From Chaetoderma sp. LZ-2023a (Eukaryota > Mollusca > Caudofoveata > Chaetodermatida > Chaetodermatidae): 64,000 nucleotides of DNA. The notes beneath the pieces are model-generated. The model saw only the letters and a list, made by a program, of their open reading frames with translations, searched no databases and was not told the origin of the DNA. The position numbers were made by a program, and so were the translations under genes. How positions within the stretch are numbered: the stretch's first letter is position 1; each line of letters starts with the position of its first letter. Location of the stretch: positions 94,866,536 to 94,930,535 of the forward strand of contig CM067369.1 of assembly GCA_034401795.1 (NCBI GenBank), given 5' to 3'. This document shows, one piece after another, positions 37,060-48,489 of this stretch.

Positions 37060-37780
37060 AAATCAAATGCAACATCAGGAATGAAGTTGGATGCAGACCA
37101 ATGGTTTATCAACCTTTCACGCATCATCTTGTAACGAACAGAAAGCTTCATCAACCCAGGACACCCACCAGTACAAACGAGAGGATACAGTAAAATAAGA
37201 TGCACAGGCCATGGCACACCATCGCAAATACCCACATTTCCACCAACTTTATCATTTTAACCATGCACCTACAACCCCTTCCCTTAGAGGCGGAGCTCAA
37301 TATAAATGTCATCTCGCCATACCCAATCATATGGTTAACTTTCTTATCTAAAATGGTAATAAAAATCTTTGTAACTGTCAGGGTTTCGCTTTACAAACCG
37401 CTTTGGCAATAATTAAGTCATTGTATTAAGACAGTTAGGCAATCAACTCTATGCGAAAGATTGTAGATCGAAGATGAAACTGTATAAATTGTGCAGTTTT
37501 TTCTATCATTTCATTTATGTCTGTGTGGAAGTATACCATGTTTGATCATGCAACGCGTAAGCGTAAAAAGTATTTTAGTTAAAGACACAGAGAGCTTTGA
37601 ATTTTACTCTAATTAGGCTAAACAGTCACAAGCTATTACTTAAGCAATTACCTAAATTTTGCATAATATAACAACATATCTAGTATACAACACTTTTATT
37701 GCCAATAGTTTTTTTTGGGTAGGGTGGGGTGAGTGGGAGCCCAGGCTCCCTCTGACACCTCTTGCACGACGCCACTGTTT
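37060..37780. other. Non-coding stretch, no gene seen
   Basis: No assignable coding or repeat content. Open frames are short and without motifs. Confidence 0.35.
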
Positions 37781-37784
37781 TTGT

Positions 37785-37985
37785 TGGCATCGCAACTCAC
37801 GTGACTTTGAGTGGGCGGATTTAATTGACCATACATGGACTACCTAGCTGGGCATATTTGTACAGGAATTCCCTTAAGCACTCACCCCTTATTGACACTT
37901 CATGCATGGTCAATTAAGCCCCACCCACTCGAAATCACGGGGCTTGCGAGAGCCAATAAAAACGCGTGTCTCATCCCGTTGCTAC
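37785..37985. mobile_element. MITE family 3 copy
   Basis: Facing arms are CACGTGACTTTGAGTGGGCG...TTAATTGACCATACATGGA on the left and TGCATGGTCAATTAAGCC...CACTCGAAATCACGGGG on the right, separated by a short loop. The arms are about 45 bp. No coding capacity. Confidence 0.75.
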
Positions 37986-38171
37986 AAATGCATGCATATA
38001 TATGCTAATAATAACCAGTTGATATATCCTCGCTACAGTTCTCTGTCCTACATCCACCATCCCGTCATGTATAACTGAGAATAACATTTTATCATGACCA
38101 TGGCCTAGCCCATCCATGATTTAGCCATACGGCAAGAATGATCGTGTGTGCTTACTTTGATATCCGTTTAA

Positions 38172-38405
38172 CCCTTTACTGGCTAAATTTGGTCAATAAA
38201 ATTAATGTTTTTGTTTATTGAATGTCCATTTACATGCCACGAAAAGACTATTTTTGAGAATTTACCACCGGAATACCTAGCTCCGTTATCGAGACAAGCA
38301 TTCCAGTGGTAAATCTAGAAAAAAATAGTCTTCACTTGGTCTGCAAATGGGCATTCATCAGCGGCACTGTAGAGGCCGGTTTTAGTCAGCTTGACCATTA
38401 AAGGG
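38172..38405. mobile_element. MITE family 2 copy
   Basis: TTAA (38,168-38,171) precedes CCCTTTACTGG. The right end reads ATTAAAGGG, with the following TTAA altered. Central palindrome words are AATTTACCACCGGAAT and ATTCCAGTGGTAAATC. Confidence 0.8.
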
Positions 38406-38639
38406 TAAAAACCTAATGAAAGGGGTAAAAGTGGGCATTCACCCCTAAAATGATTGAAGATAAAGATTGTAAAATTGCATACTTTTAGTTAACTAAATTG
38501 TGTTCCCCAATGTAATGACACGAAATAAATCTTTTCATTTGATGATTTCATTCCGTATGAATTAATATAATTTTTCTTTTGGGAAGTTGAAGTAGGCACT
38601 CTTATCTCTAATTCAATTTCGCGACTTAACAAAATGGAG

Positions 38640-39036
38640 TTTTCCGGTTTTAGCTATGGCCCGCCCATCTCTAGCTAAGCTCCACCCACATCTCGCTCGT
38701 GTTGGGATCGATCGATCTCTGAACAAACCGAATATCAATTTCCAAAAGAAATACACAGGTAAGATGTTTAATATTTTGAAACTAATTTGACTGGGTGCTG
38801 CTGCTGCCTAACGCAACAACAGCGCCCAGTCAAATTAGTTTCAAAATATTCTACAGGATGTTTATTAAATAGTAAAGAATTACAAACACATACAATTCAT
38901 ACAACGCGTCGGACTCTTAGAGATTTGATGACGGTCTATATGGAACCCATTGTGACGTAATTATTGTGACGTCATCATACAAGCGCTGAGCTGATTATGA
39001 CGTCATACGAGGTCAGATGACGGATGGATACTCTGA
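38640..39036 (+). mobile_element. MITE family 1 copy, complete
   Basis: This is a good reference copy. Left end GCCCGCCCATCTCTAGCTAA, GATCGATCGATC, ACACAGGTAAGATG, then a palindrome with arms GAAACTAATTTGACTGGGTG and CGCCCAGTCAAATTAGTTTC (about 38,776-38,845), ATGTTTATTAAATAGTAAAG, and a right end with two TGACGTCA words and the tip ATACTCTGAAAAGG. Confidence 0.9.
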
Positions 39037-39861
39037 AAAGGTGAGTTATATTACTTCAAACGTAATGAAATCATCAAACGTTAAGATGTGTTTCATTCAT
39101 CATATCTAGCTACACGAGTTAAGCCTTTAAAAGCATGCAATCGTTATTTTCAAGCATTTTGGTGTGAATATGCAGTTTTAATAATATTGCGTGGTTTTTT
39201 TGCCTTTGATTTAAGAACGACAAGGTCCATATCAGATCAACTTTCATTTTAGTATGCAAAGTTATAACACGATTGCATTTCGCACATCGAAAATAACGTA
39301 GTCGAATTTGTACGCAACGTATGGATGTCTCGGGACGGATTAAACAGCGTCGCGCCATCTGTTGCCGTCAAGTAAAGGTTCAGATTTGGACGTATGCTGG
39401 TTCAGATGGAATGATAAAAAGTTAGTAGGAGGTTATCCTCTTTGTCAGAAAGAATCATTTTCATCTAGGGAAGGTCAGAATTCAATTAGTCAAATGGTAA
39501 TCAAAACGGCGCCAGACAAATCAACGAATCATTTCCTGTTAATCAACCTTGATGTTGATCGTGTGTCTTGAATTTCACAAAAATCTGTCAAGCCCTTTCG
39601 ATCTTCAAATATGTTTCTAAAGTAGAACAAATTCCAAGATGATCGCTGAGCAAACTACCAATCAGGGACCTTTGAACAAGCTGATCAATCGTCAGGAATC
39701 AAGCCCATTAAATCCATAAATCCGTACATAGCACCCGCAAAATCAAAAAACACAAATTCCAAATCGATTGGCTGCCAAACATTTAACACACCGACTTTCC
39801 TTATACACACCGATTGGCTATTCGACACTAATTATACTAGTTCATTTTCAGCCTGATATAT

Positions 39862-42280
39862 ATGGCGATTCCAGAAAGGAAATTGATTTTTACATTATCA
39901 CAACCAAGATGGCTATCTGACAAATCGTCCAACCAGATTCCATTGAAAAAAATCAGTACGTCACTCGTACTCTCTGTGATTATGAATGGAAAGAAGAAAA
40001 GAGCGGTCTCTGAAACTTGCAACAGTGGTCACTCTTCCAGACTGTTATGTTGCCCAACGCAAAAGGCAGCCATATCAAGTGGCTCACACACTCTTCAGCC
40101 TGGATGTTCGGGATCAGTGATTGCTTCAAGGGAATCAGGCATGCTCGGCATTTTCTCAGAGCAGACACCTCGCTTGCAGGGCAAGAAGTGCCAAGTTGTG
40201 ACAGGCTTTATTTCTGCAAACGAAGCCAAACCTCCTACGAGGCTGACAAGTATAGACTACTATCCAGTGATAAATCAACCAATCACTGAGTACACGGCCA
40301 TGCAAGAGTAGTTGCAGTATGCTGAAGAGGTCAGCCGAGAGGTTGGACTGTCATATGTAGTTGCATCGTTCGACCTTGGCTGCTTCACGTCTGTCTGATG
40401 TGCTCGTAGAAGCTAGCCTCATCGGAAGTGGTTGTCTGCCAGGCGTGCTGAAGGTTAACACTACACAAGGGCAATAAACTGCCATAAAACAATGCTGGAA
40501 ATTCTGGAGAGACTGGTACTTGAACAGGTTCTTACCAAACGAGGGGAGGAAACGGTCTCAAATACTTTGCCGGGTTTCTCCAAGTCAAAGGAGTACAACC
40601 TCAACCAGAATCCGTCAAATGAGATGCTAAATCAGGTATGTATTGATGAAGCTATATCTAGCTACCTCAAAGGTTTCAGGAACTACAGAGATGGCATGAA
40701 TGAGGGGACATTCTAGATTGGTTGCATGAATTACAGCTGGCTTGCACATGCTCTGATCCAATCTGCCAAGGCAAATGACTTCCTACTCAATGCAGAGTAC
40801 TTATGCAAGATGGTCGACCACTCAGATACAATGGTCACACCTATGCCCAATACCTCTCTTTCTTCTCCATGTTTCTTGCTAACATTGATACATCACATTC
40901 CGATGTAAAAGAACATGTGGCAAGAGAACCATTGCTGCCAGAGCATTCATACCTGGCAACCGGTGACAGGTAGACAAACCAATGGAGGAGATATTTATAA
41001 ATAGGGCAAAGAGTCATGGTGTGCTTAGCGGAAGTTATAAGGCATATCTGGAATCACATGCAACCTAGCAGCTTATCAGTCAACATATGTAGAAGCCATA
41101 CTTAGCATGGCCAACGCACAAAGAGCTGCGTCACGCTGAAATCCAGAAAAATGGCAGAGTGGTCACTGAAACACAGGATGTCATCAGGTGATTAATTCGT
41201 TCACAACAGACGTCATGTCCAACCTGCATTGCATTTCTTCCGACGCTCACATACCAGTTGAAAACGCGAGTGATATTCTGACAGCTGAGACGAAAGACCA
41301 GACTGCAAAGGAACGCTCTTTTCGAAGAGAGATTGAAGAAGCATGCAAAATTCTTTGACCCAGTGAAAAAAATGAAATTGAAGACAATTATGGAGTACAC
41401 CGGAAAAGCTATCAAAATCAAACCTGCCAACAATGCGGCGGGATATCTGCAGTAAGAGAACATAGTATTCCAAATGTTAGTGAAATATCAGAGGCAGAAA
41501 CCAAAGTTGGAATTGGCAGAAATACTCAAATACCCTTTCCCTCCTATTCCCTTCAGTATTAGACCTGCTTACGGCTTCTTGACAAAGACTGACAAATCCA
41601 AAGAGTTCACGTTCTTGGGAGAAGGAAACAAACACTTTCAGAAGGCCACCTCAAGATAAGACACTCCTTGTAATAGAAGATGGAAATGCATTGTTCCACT
41701 TCTTGAAGGATATCCCCAAGAACTTCAGACTAACATGTGACAAACTCTTCAGCATGATGCCACGGAATGTCCATGGAAAGGGGGAGTAGAGGTGCGGCAG
41801 AGAAGCTTCTAGCATACGCTGAACACACAAAGAAACCCTGTTACAGGAAAACATTCCTGATAAATGATGCGAATAAAAGACAACTTGTTCAGTTGATGCT
41901 ATAAACATGGGAGAAGAATGTCTATGCAGAGAGACTGAAGGATCGAGAGGTTATCTTCATAAACGAAGGTAGAGCATACCGATTTTTCTCAGACGACTGG
42001 AAGACGGTCAACAGTGAACCAATTGAAGTGATGATATCTACTCAAGAAGAGACCGAAAAAAGGATATTACTATACAACCTCTTTGGAAAGGAGATGGGAT
42101 ACAAGAACATTCACGTGAAAATACCAGATACTGACATTTGTTCATCCATTTGAACTACGTCACCAACCTTGATGGCTTCACAGTGCTGTTTGAAACTGGT
42201 ACAGGTAAAAATAAGAAACATATTAATATGTCCGAGTTTGCAGAGGCCTGCACAAACAAAGATAGTGAATATCTTTATGG
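39862..42280 (+). pseudogene. Decayed copy of a multicopy invertebrate protein family, N-terminal and central part
   Basis: The segment keeps recognisable stretches of a large protein (usually over 1,000 residues) that is multicopy in several invertebrate phyla and has no assigned function that I know of. In order: IDYYPVINQPITEYTAMQE (40,252-40,308), VASFDLGC (about 40,360-40,384), HALIQSAKANDFLLNAEYL (40,747-40,803), AQYLSFFSMFLANIDTSHSD (about 40,849-40,908), KHAKFFDPVKKMKLKTI (about 41,339-41,389), VIEDGNALFHFLKDIPKNF (about 41,671-41,727), IFINEGRAYRFFSDDWKTV (about 41,955-42,011) and IPDTDI (about 42,122-42,139). The central block around EDGNALFHF and PDTDI reminds me of FEN1/PIN-like nuclease proteins, an inference only. 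The copy is broken in many places and cannot be expressed as one protein. Its C-terminal part lies 4.7 kb downstream. Confidence 0.7.
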
Positions 42281-42341
42281 ATGAATTCAAAACAGAATTC
42301 ACCCACGTATACCTATCTACAAAGCATGAAGCTAAAGAAAA
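42275..42341 (+). mobile_element. LINE copy 3, left piece
   Basis: FMDEFKTEFTHVYLSTKHE (42,276-42,332) matches FMDESKTDFTHIYISTKNE of LINE copy 1, at about 85 percent nucleotide identity. The junction with the pseudogene on its left shares the word TCTTTATGG, so the exact boundary is ambiguous. The match stops at 42,341 and resumes at 46,356, where copy 1 continues without a gap. Confidence 0.75.
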
Positions 42342-43285
42342 CAAGTACACATATTGATGCAAGGCATCAATGGTAAATAGCGTGCCCGGAGGTTATTATA
42401 ATTCTGAGAATAAACTCAACCGTTTCATGAAAAAATGAAGTTATATAGAGGCATACAATAAACACAAAAGAATAAATATTTCTTGCAAAAAGATATGGGC
42501 AGTATCAGCTATGGGCTAGGAAAAGCAGCTTATATTTTTGGTCAGTCCAACAATTTTTCCATCCATCCTTTTTCTCCAGGCCAAACTCCTTAACAGAGAG
42601 AGGAACATACACAATTAAGAACAGCCAGTGATGAGGAAATTGCACTACTGCATCAACTGAGTGTAACAGATCAAATTTGGGTCATTAGGTATCAAAAACT
42701 TGTAAAGATAAAGAAATCAACAGAGCTGGCAACCCAGTCAGTAGAAAATGAGCGCAAGAAGCAGTACAGACCCTGACACCCATTCAAACATATTAAAGAA
42801 AAACTGTACAGAATATTTTAAACCTAAATCTTAATACCTTCTTAAACAGATGTGAAGAGCTTATTACCCGGAAATATATTGGTGAAATAAACACTGCAAT
42901 GCTAGTGGAATGCACAAAGCAAGTATATTTTTGATGCAATACAAAACCCCAATCTGTACCGACAGATAACCTTTTCAACAAAGTTAAGTGGCCAGGATAG
43001 AACCAACACCGTGAGCCTAGTTTTCTCCAACGAAAATGATATAGTAGAAAACATTCTGACTGAAGACCCAGTGGGAAACATCGTGATCTGTTTCATTTAG
43101 CTATCATGTCTATGTCACCTATTAAACGGTATCTTTACTGGAAACAGTGACAAACTATTAAATCAAATATTTTTGCTAGACAAAAAGGCCAAAATTGGCC
43201 TCAACCATTGTAATGATGACGATCTTGTTGACCATATGTGCAAATGTTAGGGTATTAGCTTGATAAGTCAGGTTCTACCAGTACA
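42342..43285. other. Unassigned segment inside LINE copy 3
   Basis: This is the left part of the roughly 4-kb insertion in the LINE. 42,590-43,100 has coding-like texture on the plus strand but is broken and matches nothing I recognise. A segment of 43-60 codons around 42,840-43,020 on the minus strand is equally anonymous. Confidence 0.3.
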
Positions 43286-43289
43286 CGCG

Positions 43290-44575
43290 GCTAATAATAT
43301 GGGATATATAGAAATATTTTCACATTACTATAATAAATATTTGGTGGTAGAATTATTACAATATTTCGCACAGCACGAGAACATAGTGAGTTCGAAAACT
43401 GGCTACAAGGCATGTAGAGGTATTCTGGTACCGAATATAGTGCATTATTGGAATTTGACAATGGTGTGCCACTACTAACTTGCATATGACGAAATTACTG
43501 TATAGTAAACATTTATTAAACCTTTGATACTTTATTAGCGTATTCATATACGTATCTAACCATATGGGTGAACTTCTGGGGTCGAACCTATTGCAAACAG
43601 TGTGGTACAGAAAATCGTTAATCTGACAGAATTTGCGTCAATTTTCGGTATTGAGTTGTGTAATATGAAATTACGTTCCTGTAGAATTTTTTTAAATTCG
43701 GAATACAACTAGCATATTTCCTATAAGTATTTGTGGGTGAAATTCTGGGGGTGAACGTATTGCAATGAAATCCATGAATTATCCTAGGTTTGAGCTTATT
43801 TACGTTACGAAATTTTTAAATCTCACTACATCGTAAGCTTATGCCTATACCTATCTAAACATATGCGTGATATTCTGGGCCGAACCCATTTTGAGCGATA
43901 TGTCAGGACATATCGACACCTATCTGAATGTGGTGAATGTGAACCAACCATATTACAATGGGGCCATATGGCGAATATGTAACAACATATTACCAAATTA
44001 CTTGATGGTAGAATCGTGCAAAAGCACAGCTATATGTAAAACAATTGATTGCAAACTGAGATTCTAATACTGAATATAGAAAATTGTTGGCATTTGACAA
44101 CTGTCCGTGACTACTAAATTGAATATTACGAAATTACTACGTGGTAGAAATCTCAAGATTCATTAGTGTATTCATATCCCTATCTAACCATGTGGGTGAA
44201 ATTATGTAGCCACACATATTGCAGACGGTAGGGTATTGAAAACCACAGATCTGCCAACATTGGAACAAATGTATGCGATGAAATTACATACTACGAAAAT
44301 ACTTCACGTTCGAATTCTCTTAAATTCCCAATGTAACTAGCATATTCAAACTCATATACGTCTATGTGAGCGAAGTTCTGGAACCGACCATATTACGGAA
44401 AGTAGGGCACCGAAAACCATGAATACACCATCATTTAAGCTAAATTTTGCGTATTAAAATTACTTCATCTAGAATTTGTTAGATTCGGAATATAACTAGG
44501 TTATCAAAGCTAAAGTCTATGTGGGGTAAATTATGGGGCTGAACATACTACAGAAAATAGGGCACTGAAAACTGT
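43290..44575. repeat. Diverged satellite, units of about 130-180 bp
   Basis: The unit contains TATCTAACCATATGGGTGAA, a TTCTGGGG word, GAACATATTGCAGA and ACTAGCATATTCATA. Recognisable anchors fall near 43,554, 43,728, 43,857, 44,190, 44,364 and 44,518, with more degraded sequence before the first. It is unrelated to the satellite at 34.7-36.4 kb. Confidence 0.75.
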
Positions 44576-44599
44576 GGTGGTTTATTAATACAATGAACC

Positions 44600-44984
44600 T
44601 TTCCAGTTTAGCCAATCTCTAGCTAAACTCCACCCATACTACTCTCGAGTTGGGATCGATGGATTTAGACTACTAGACGATAAATTTCAAGAAAACTATA
44701 CAGATAAGCTGTGGAACATTTTGACACTAAATTGACTGGGTCCTGTTAATGCATATAACAGCAACAGCGGCCAGTCAAATTATTTTCGAAATATTCAACA
44801 GCATTTGTATTAAATAACAAAAACATACAATTCGTACAATGTGTCAGATTATTAAGCATTTAAGATGAACTAAATCGAGTCAGTCATGACGTCATTATTA
44901 TGACCTTATCCTATGCGTCACTTAATTAATTACGACGTCATATGACGTAATATGATGGATAGACAACCTGAAAAGGCCCATTAG
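44600..44984 (+). mobile_element. MITE family 1 copy, complete
   Basis: The tips are visible as an imperfect inverted pair, AATGAACCTTTCCAG on the left and CCTGAAAAGGCCCATT on the right, so the element appears to have short terminal inverted repeats. The interior carries the palindrome (44,722-44,797) and CRE-type words including CATGACGTCATT near 44,886. Confidence 0.85.
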
Positions 44985-44996
44985 CAAGTGGTATTA

Positions 44997-45153
44997 ATTA
45001 CCCTCGCTCCGTCAGAGGATGAGTGTATTGTATTCGGGTCTATGTGCGTTCTGGATGGCAAGGGTCTACAATCTATGATTGGTCTTGTTAAAATGTGACC
45101 TATAAATACGGGTGCTCTCTTAATACAAGTGGTCCATATTGTGTGGACCACGC
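44997..45153. other. Possible small insertion between direct repeats
   Basis: ATTAGCAAGTGGTATTA (44,980-44,996) and ATTAACAAGTGGTATTA (45,154-45,170) differ at one base and flank 157 bp containing CTATAAATA (about 45,100) and the inverted pair GTGGTCCA/TGGACCAC (45,129-45,152). This resembles a small insertion with a long target duplication, but no second copy was found. Confidence 0.35.
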
Positions 45154-45209
45154 ATTAACAAGTGGTATTAGCCCTGTAATGCTCAATTTGCTCATGCCAA
45201 TTTTAATAG

Positions 45210-45625
45210 AAGGATCCATTTCTAGGTATGCCACACCTATTTCTAGCTAAGCTCGCGCACTTTTTTGCGTGTTGTAATCGATGTCTATATATACGCTGAA
45301 TAATGAATTCCCAGACTTCCAATTTCAAGGTAACTATACAGGTAAGCTGATGACTCTTTTGAAACTAATTTGACTGGGTGCTTTAAAAGGTTTGCTGCCT
45401 CTGGCCGCAACAACGCCAGGTCAAATTAGTTTCAAAATATTCAACACGATGTTGATTAAACAGTAAAGACATACAATTCGTACACTTGCCGGACTATTCA
45501 ATGTTCATGACTGAGCTCGATACGCCATTCATTTACACATTTTGGATTGTGACGTCAGGCTGTATATGAAGTAATTGATTATGACGTCATATCCTTCAGT
45601 TACAGATCGAACCCAGCCATTATCA
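45210..45625 (+). mobile_element. MITE family 1 copy
   Basis: The left end is diverged and has an extra segment before the palindrome (TATATATACGCTGAATAATG). The palindrome is at 45,358-45,442 with an expanded loop. TGACGTCA words are near 45,551 and 45,582. Confidence 0.8.
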
Positions 45626-45880
45626 TAGAAATGACAGTTGAATAAATAGCAAAGACATACAATTCGAACAGCGTTTAGTCCAATTAGTTTCAAAATATTC
45701 AACAGCATGTTGATTAAATAGTAAAGACGTGCAATTCGCATACTTGACTGCCTATTCAATGTTCCTGGTGGAGCTAGATACGTCATTCATTACACATTTT
45801 GATTGTGACGTCCAGCTACATCTGACCTAAATAATTATGACGTCATGTACAGAAAAATCCATTATCATAGAAAATGTCCT
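45626..45880 (+). mobile_element. MITE family 1, second right half in tandem
   Basis: It repeats the right half of the preceding copy: CAATTAGTTTCAAAATATTC, ATGTTGATTAAATAGTAAAG, GTGACGTC and ATGACGTCAT near 45,838. This gives a tandem head-to-tail partial duplication. Confidence 0.75.
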
Positions 45881-45884
45881 ATGT

Positions 45885-46078
45885 CTAATTGCCGTCCAAG
45901 AGACCATTGTGGTTTTTCTTTTGCAATTTACTACTGGAATTATAGGATCGGTTATCCAACCAGTCATTCCAGTGGTAAACTTTCAAAACAAGTTCTCCGG
46001 TGAGTAGCTAATGCAAATGGCCATTTCTCACGATCACCGCAAGTAGCCATTTGTGGTCTGCTTGATAGAGTGCTAAAG
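45885..46078. mobile_element. MITE family 2 copy, diverged
   Basis: The family palindrome is present (TTTACTACTGGAATTATAGG and CCAGTCATTCCAGTGGTAAA), followed by CTAATGCAAATGGCCATT. The outer ends are eroded. Confidence 0.7.
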
Positions 46079-46355
46079 TGGACATATAAGTTCCGTTGGC
46101 TGTTTATTAAAATAATTAAGCGGTCATCGCCGCGCAAACTCTATTACAGTCGGACCAGAACAAATAAGACAACGCGCCATGAATCACGGGCATGAAGATA
46201 ATAATTATGAGATATCCAGCAATCTAAAAATAGAGCCATGTCTTCGCGCCGAGAATTATTAGGTCTCGTATCGATGGAGATCTCGCGAGACACAGCCCCA
46301 CAACCCCCTGCGCGAAATGTCCGCGCCTATAGGCAATTCTAGCCAGCAATAAATA

Positions 46356-47017
46356 GACGATCCACTTCGGGGCGGTGAACCATGGACGAAAAGTAAAATC
46401 CTGGGCTCACTGCTTTGCAGTACTTCTGACATTACTGCACACTGCGTCATGGGGAACATAGTTTTCCAGCCCTTCTGGAAGCTATGGATTCAAAGATCAA
46501 AGATGCCCTTGATTAGAAGGCTACGTTTATAAAATGCAACCTGCGTATCCTTGATGCTGTATAACTGTAACAGCTGAGCAGCTCAAGAGGCAGCTCTAGA
46601 TAAACTCGATGCCTGCTACCGCAAACACCGATGGCCAGACAGCATAATTTCCAATGCTGCACTATACACGATGTGTAATACACCGCCACTCTCTGTAAAA
46701 GTCGTCCATAAAAGATGGCCCATGTTTGGCCATGTGCTAAGGATGCCAGAAGAGACACCAGCACAGAGAGACTTGGAATTCGCTCTACTCTCAACCAGCC
46801 AATACAAAGCCAAGAGAGGACGTCATTGCATAGATCTGCTAAGCGTGCTACGAGGTGAGCTCGAGCAAGCAGGACTCGGTACACTCAAGTCAAGAATGGG
46901 CCTGAGGTAGCTACGGATTTCGGCTGAGGACAAGATACAGTGGGCAAAAGGACTGATTGCAGCTCTATGATGTTTCTACTACTACAGCCTTCATGCATAC
47001 AGTGACTAGAGCCAATA
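46356..47017 (+). mobile_element. LINE copy 3, right piece
   Basis: It resumes the LINE exactly where the piece ending at 42,341 stops: GACGATCCACTTCGG here against GACAATCCACTTCG in copy 1. It continues through the C-terminal block (RWPMFGHVLRMPEETPAQRD, 46,710-46,769; RGRHCIDLLSVLRGELEQA, about 46,816-46,872) to the shared 3' word TTCTACTACTACAGCC (46,973). The pseudogene continues directly after it. Confidence 0.85.
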
Positions 47018-47633
47018 CAAGTGCAGTCAAAGGGAAGACGAAAGTCAGGTCCATCAACACTCTGGGGCGAATGCCAGTATTTGTGCCGGGTTTGGCAAAA
47101 TTCTTCCAAGATAACGCAGCGTACTGAGCCAATGATGTGTCGCTACCTGTATCGGTCCATCATCGGCCCAATAAGCCTCATTATCGCGGATGGAATGTTA
47201 CGGAGGACCTGGTTACTGAGCTTGAGCAATGTACATGCGTATTTTATGGCAAGAAACTGTTCAGGAAGGTTGACCAACTATGATTGTCCATGATACAGGA
47301 GAAGTGTGGAGACAAACCTCTAGATGTTGGTCAATATATTGACATGGCAACGTTGCCGCCATGCCGAAAATGTCTGGAACAGCACATCAGAAGAGTCATC
47401 TATCAAGTTTGTGTATAGAAGAGATCCCATTGTAAACCCATACATGGCAAAGGAAAACACACGAGCATGGTGGGAACATGACACACTTAGCAATGGAGCC
47501 ATTATGGGTTGAAGACAATGTCCTTCCATACAAGTCTGTTAGTTCGCTGCCTGAAGTATTAGATGGAGATAGTGCTGATGGTGATGACGGCCCTTGTGAT
47601 AGTTATGACACTGTTGACTCAGACAAGAAGTAA
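47018..47633 (+). pseudogene. Decayed invertebrate family protein, C-terminal part
   Basis: This is the continuation of the pseudogene interrupted at about 42,280. In order: VKGKTKVRSINTLGRMPVF (about 47,027-47,083), NVTEDLVTELEQCTCVFYG (about 47,195-47,251), GDKPLDVGQYIDMATLPPC (about 47,302-47,358), EQHIRRVIYQV (about 47,371-47,403), LWVEDNVLPYKSV (about 47,504-47,542) and an acidic tail (DGDSADGDDGPCDSYD) to a stop at 47,631-47,633. In family members I remember, the GKxKVRxI block lies a short distance after the PDTDI/FETGTGK block, so little of the gene is missing at the interruption. It is broken in several places. Confidence 0.7.
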
Positions 47634-47639
47634 CTCTAC

Positions 47640-48095
47640 ACATTAGGGTAAATATGCAAATTAGCTAATTACAATAAAAGTACAATTTAATTATATTGCA
47701 GATTGTCGAACCTTTATTTTGCCATCAGATTGGTCAATTTATGTTGAGATATATCTATTTTAGTGATTTTATGGTTAATGCTCAATTTTCATGGAAACGG
47801 TTGAATAAAACATATCGCAAACACATTTTCTCTTTGGGAACATTCTTTCTTGTTTCTTAATGTGTAATGGACAATGTAGTACCAATGAATTTATCATGTG
47901 GTGGAGGTGCATGGTAGGCCTCGCTGGATGCCAGCCTACTAATGTTCGCACTCCTGCTCTAGATGAAGTTTGGTGGGTTTCAACACAATCAGCCAAGCAG
48001 TTCTATGTCCGATCAACCAATCAACTTCCTTTGAATCATAAGGACAGTGACATAAGGATGATTCTTGTCAAATTCAATTGAGATCGGCACAATGG
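47640..48095. other. Non-coding stretch downstream of the pseudogene
   Basis: No gene seen. A short plus-strand open frame at 47,860-48,081 (73 codons) has no recognisable motif. Confidence 0.3.
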
Positions 48096-48097
48096 AG

Positions 48098-48488
48098 GAA
48101 TCCATTTTATCGAACAATCATATGTTGTCATAAGCAAGAACGTCGCATTTAAGCTGACGTCATAATTAATTACATAATGTATGATAATATTTAGTCCGTC
48201 TTAAACGCTTAATTGTCCATCAAGTTGTGCAAATTGTAGGTCTTTACTCTTTAATAAACATTCTGTTGAATAGTTTGAAACTAATTTGACTGGGCACTGT
48301 TTCTGCCCTCAGAAAAACAGCATCCCGTCAAATTAGTTTCAAAATATTCACCACCTTACCTGTATAGTTTTCTGGAAAGTGTGATTCAGGGAATGCAAGG
48401 ATCGATAGATCACAGCACGGGCAAAACGTGGGTGGAGCCTAACTAGAGATGGGCGGGGCATAGCTAATACTGGATTTCGCCATTAACC
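48098..48488 (-). mobile_element. MITE family 1 copy, complete, reverse
   Basis: Right tip GGAATCCATTTTATC, TGACGTCATAATTAATTA (near 48,158), CTTTAATAAACATTCTG, the palindrome (48,276-48,345), CTTACCTGTATAGTTTTC, GTGGGTGGAG and AGAGATGGGCGGGGC at the left end. Confidence 0.85.
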
Positions 48489-48489
48489 A

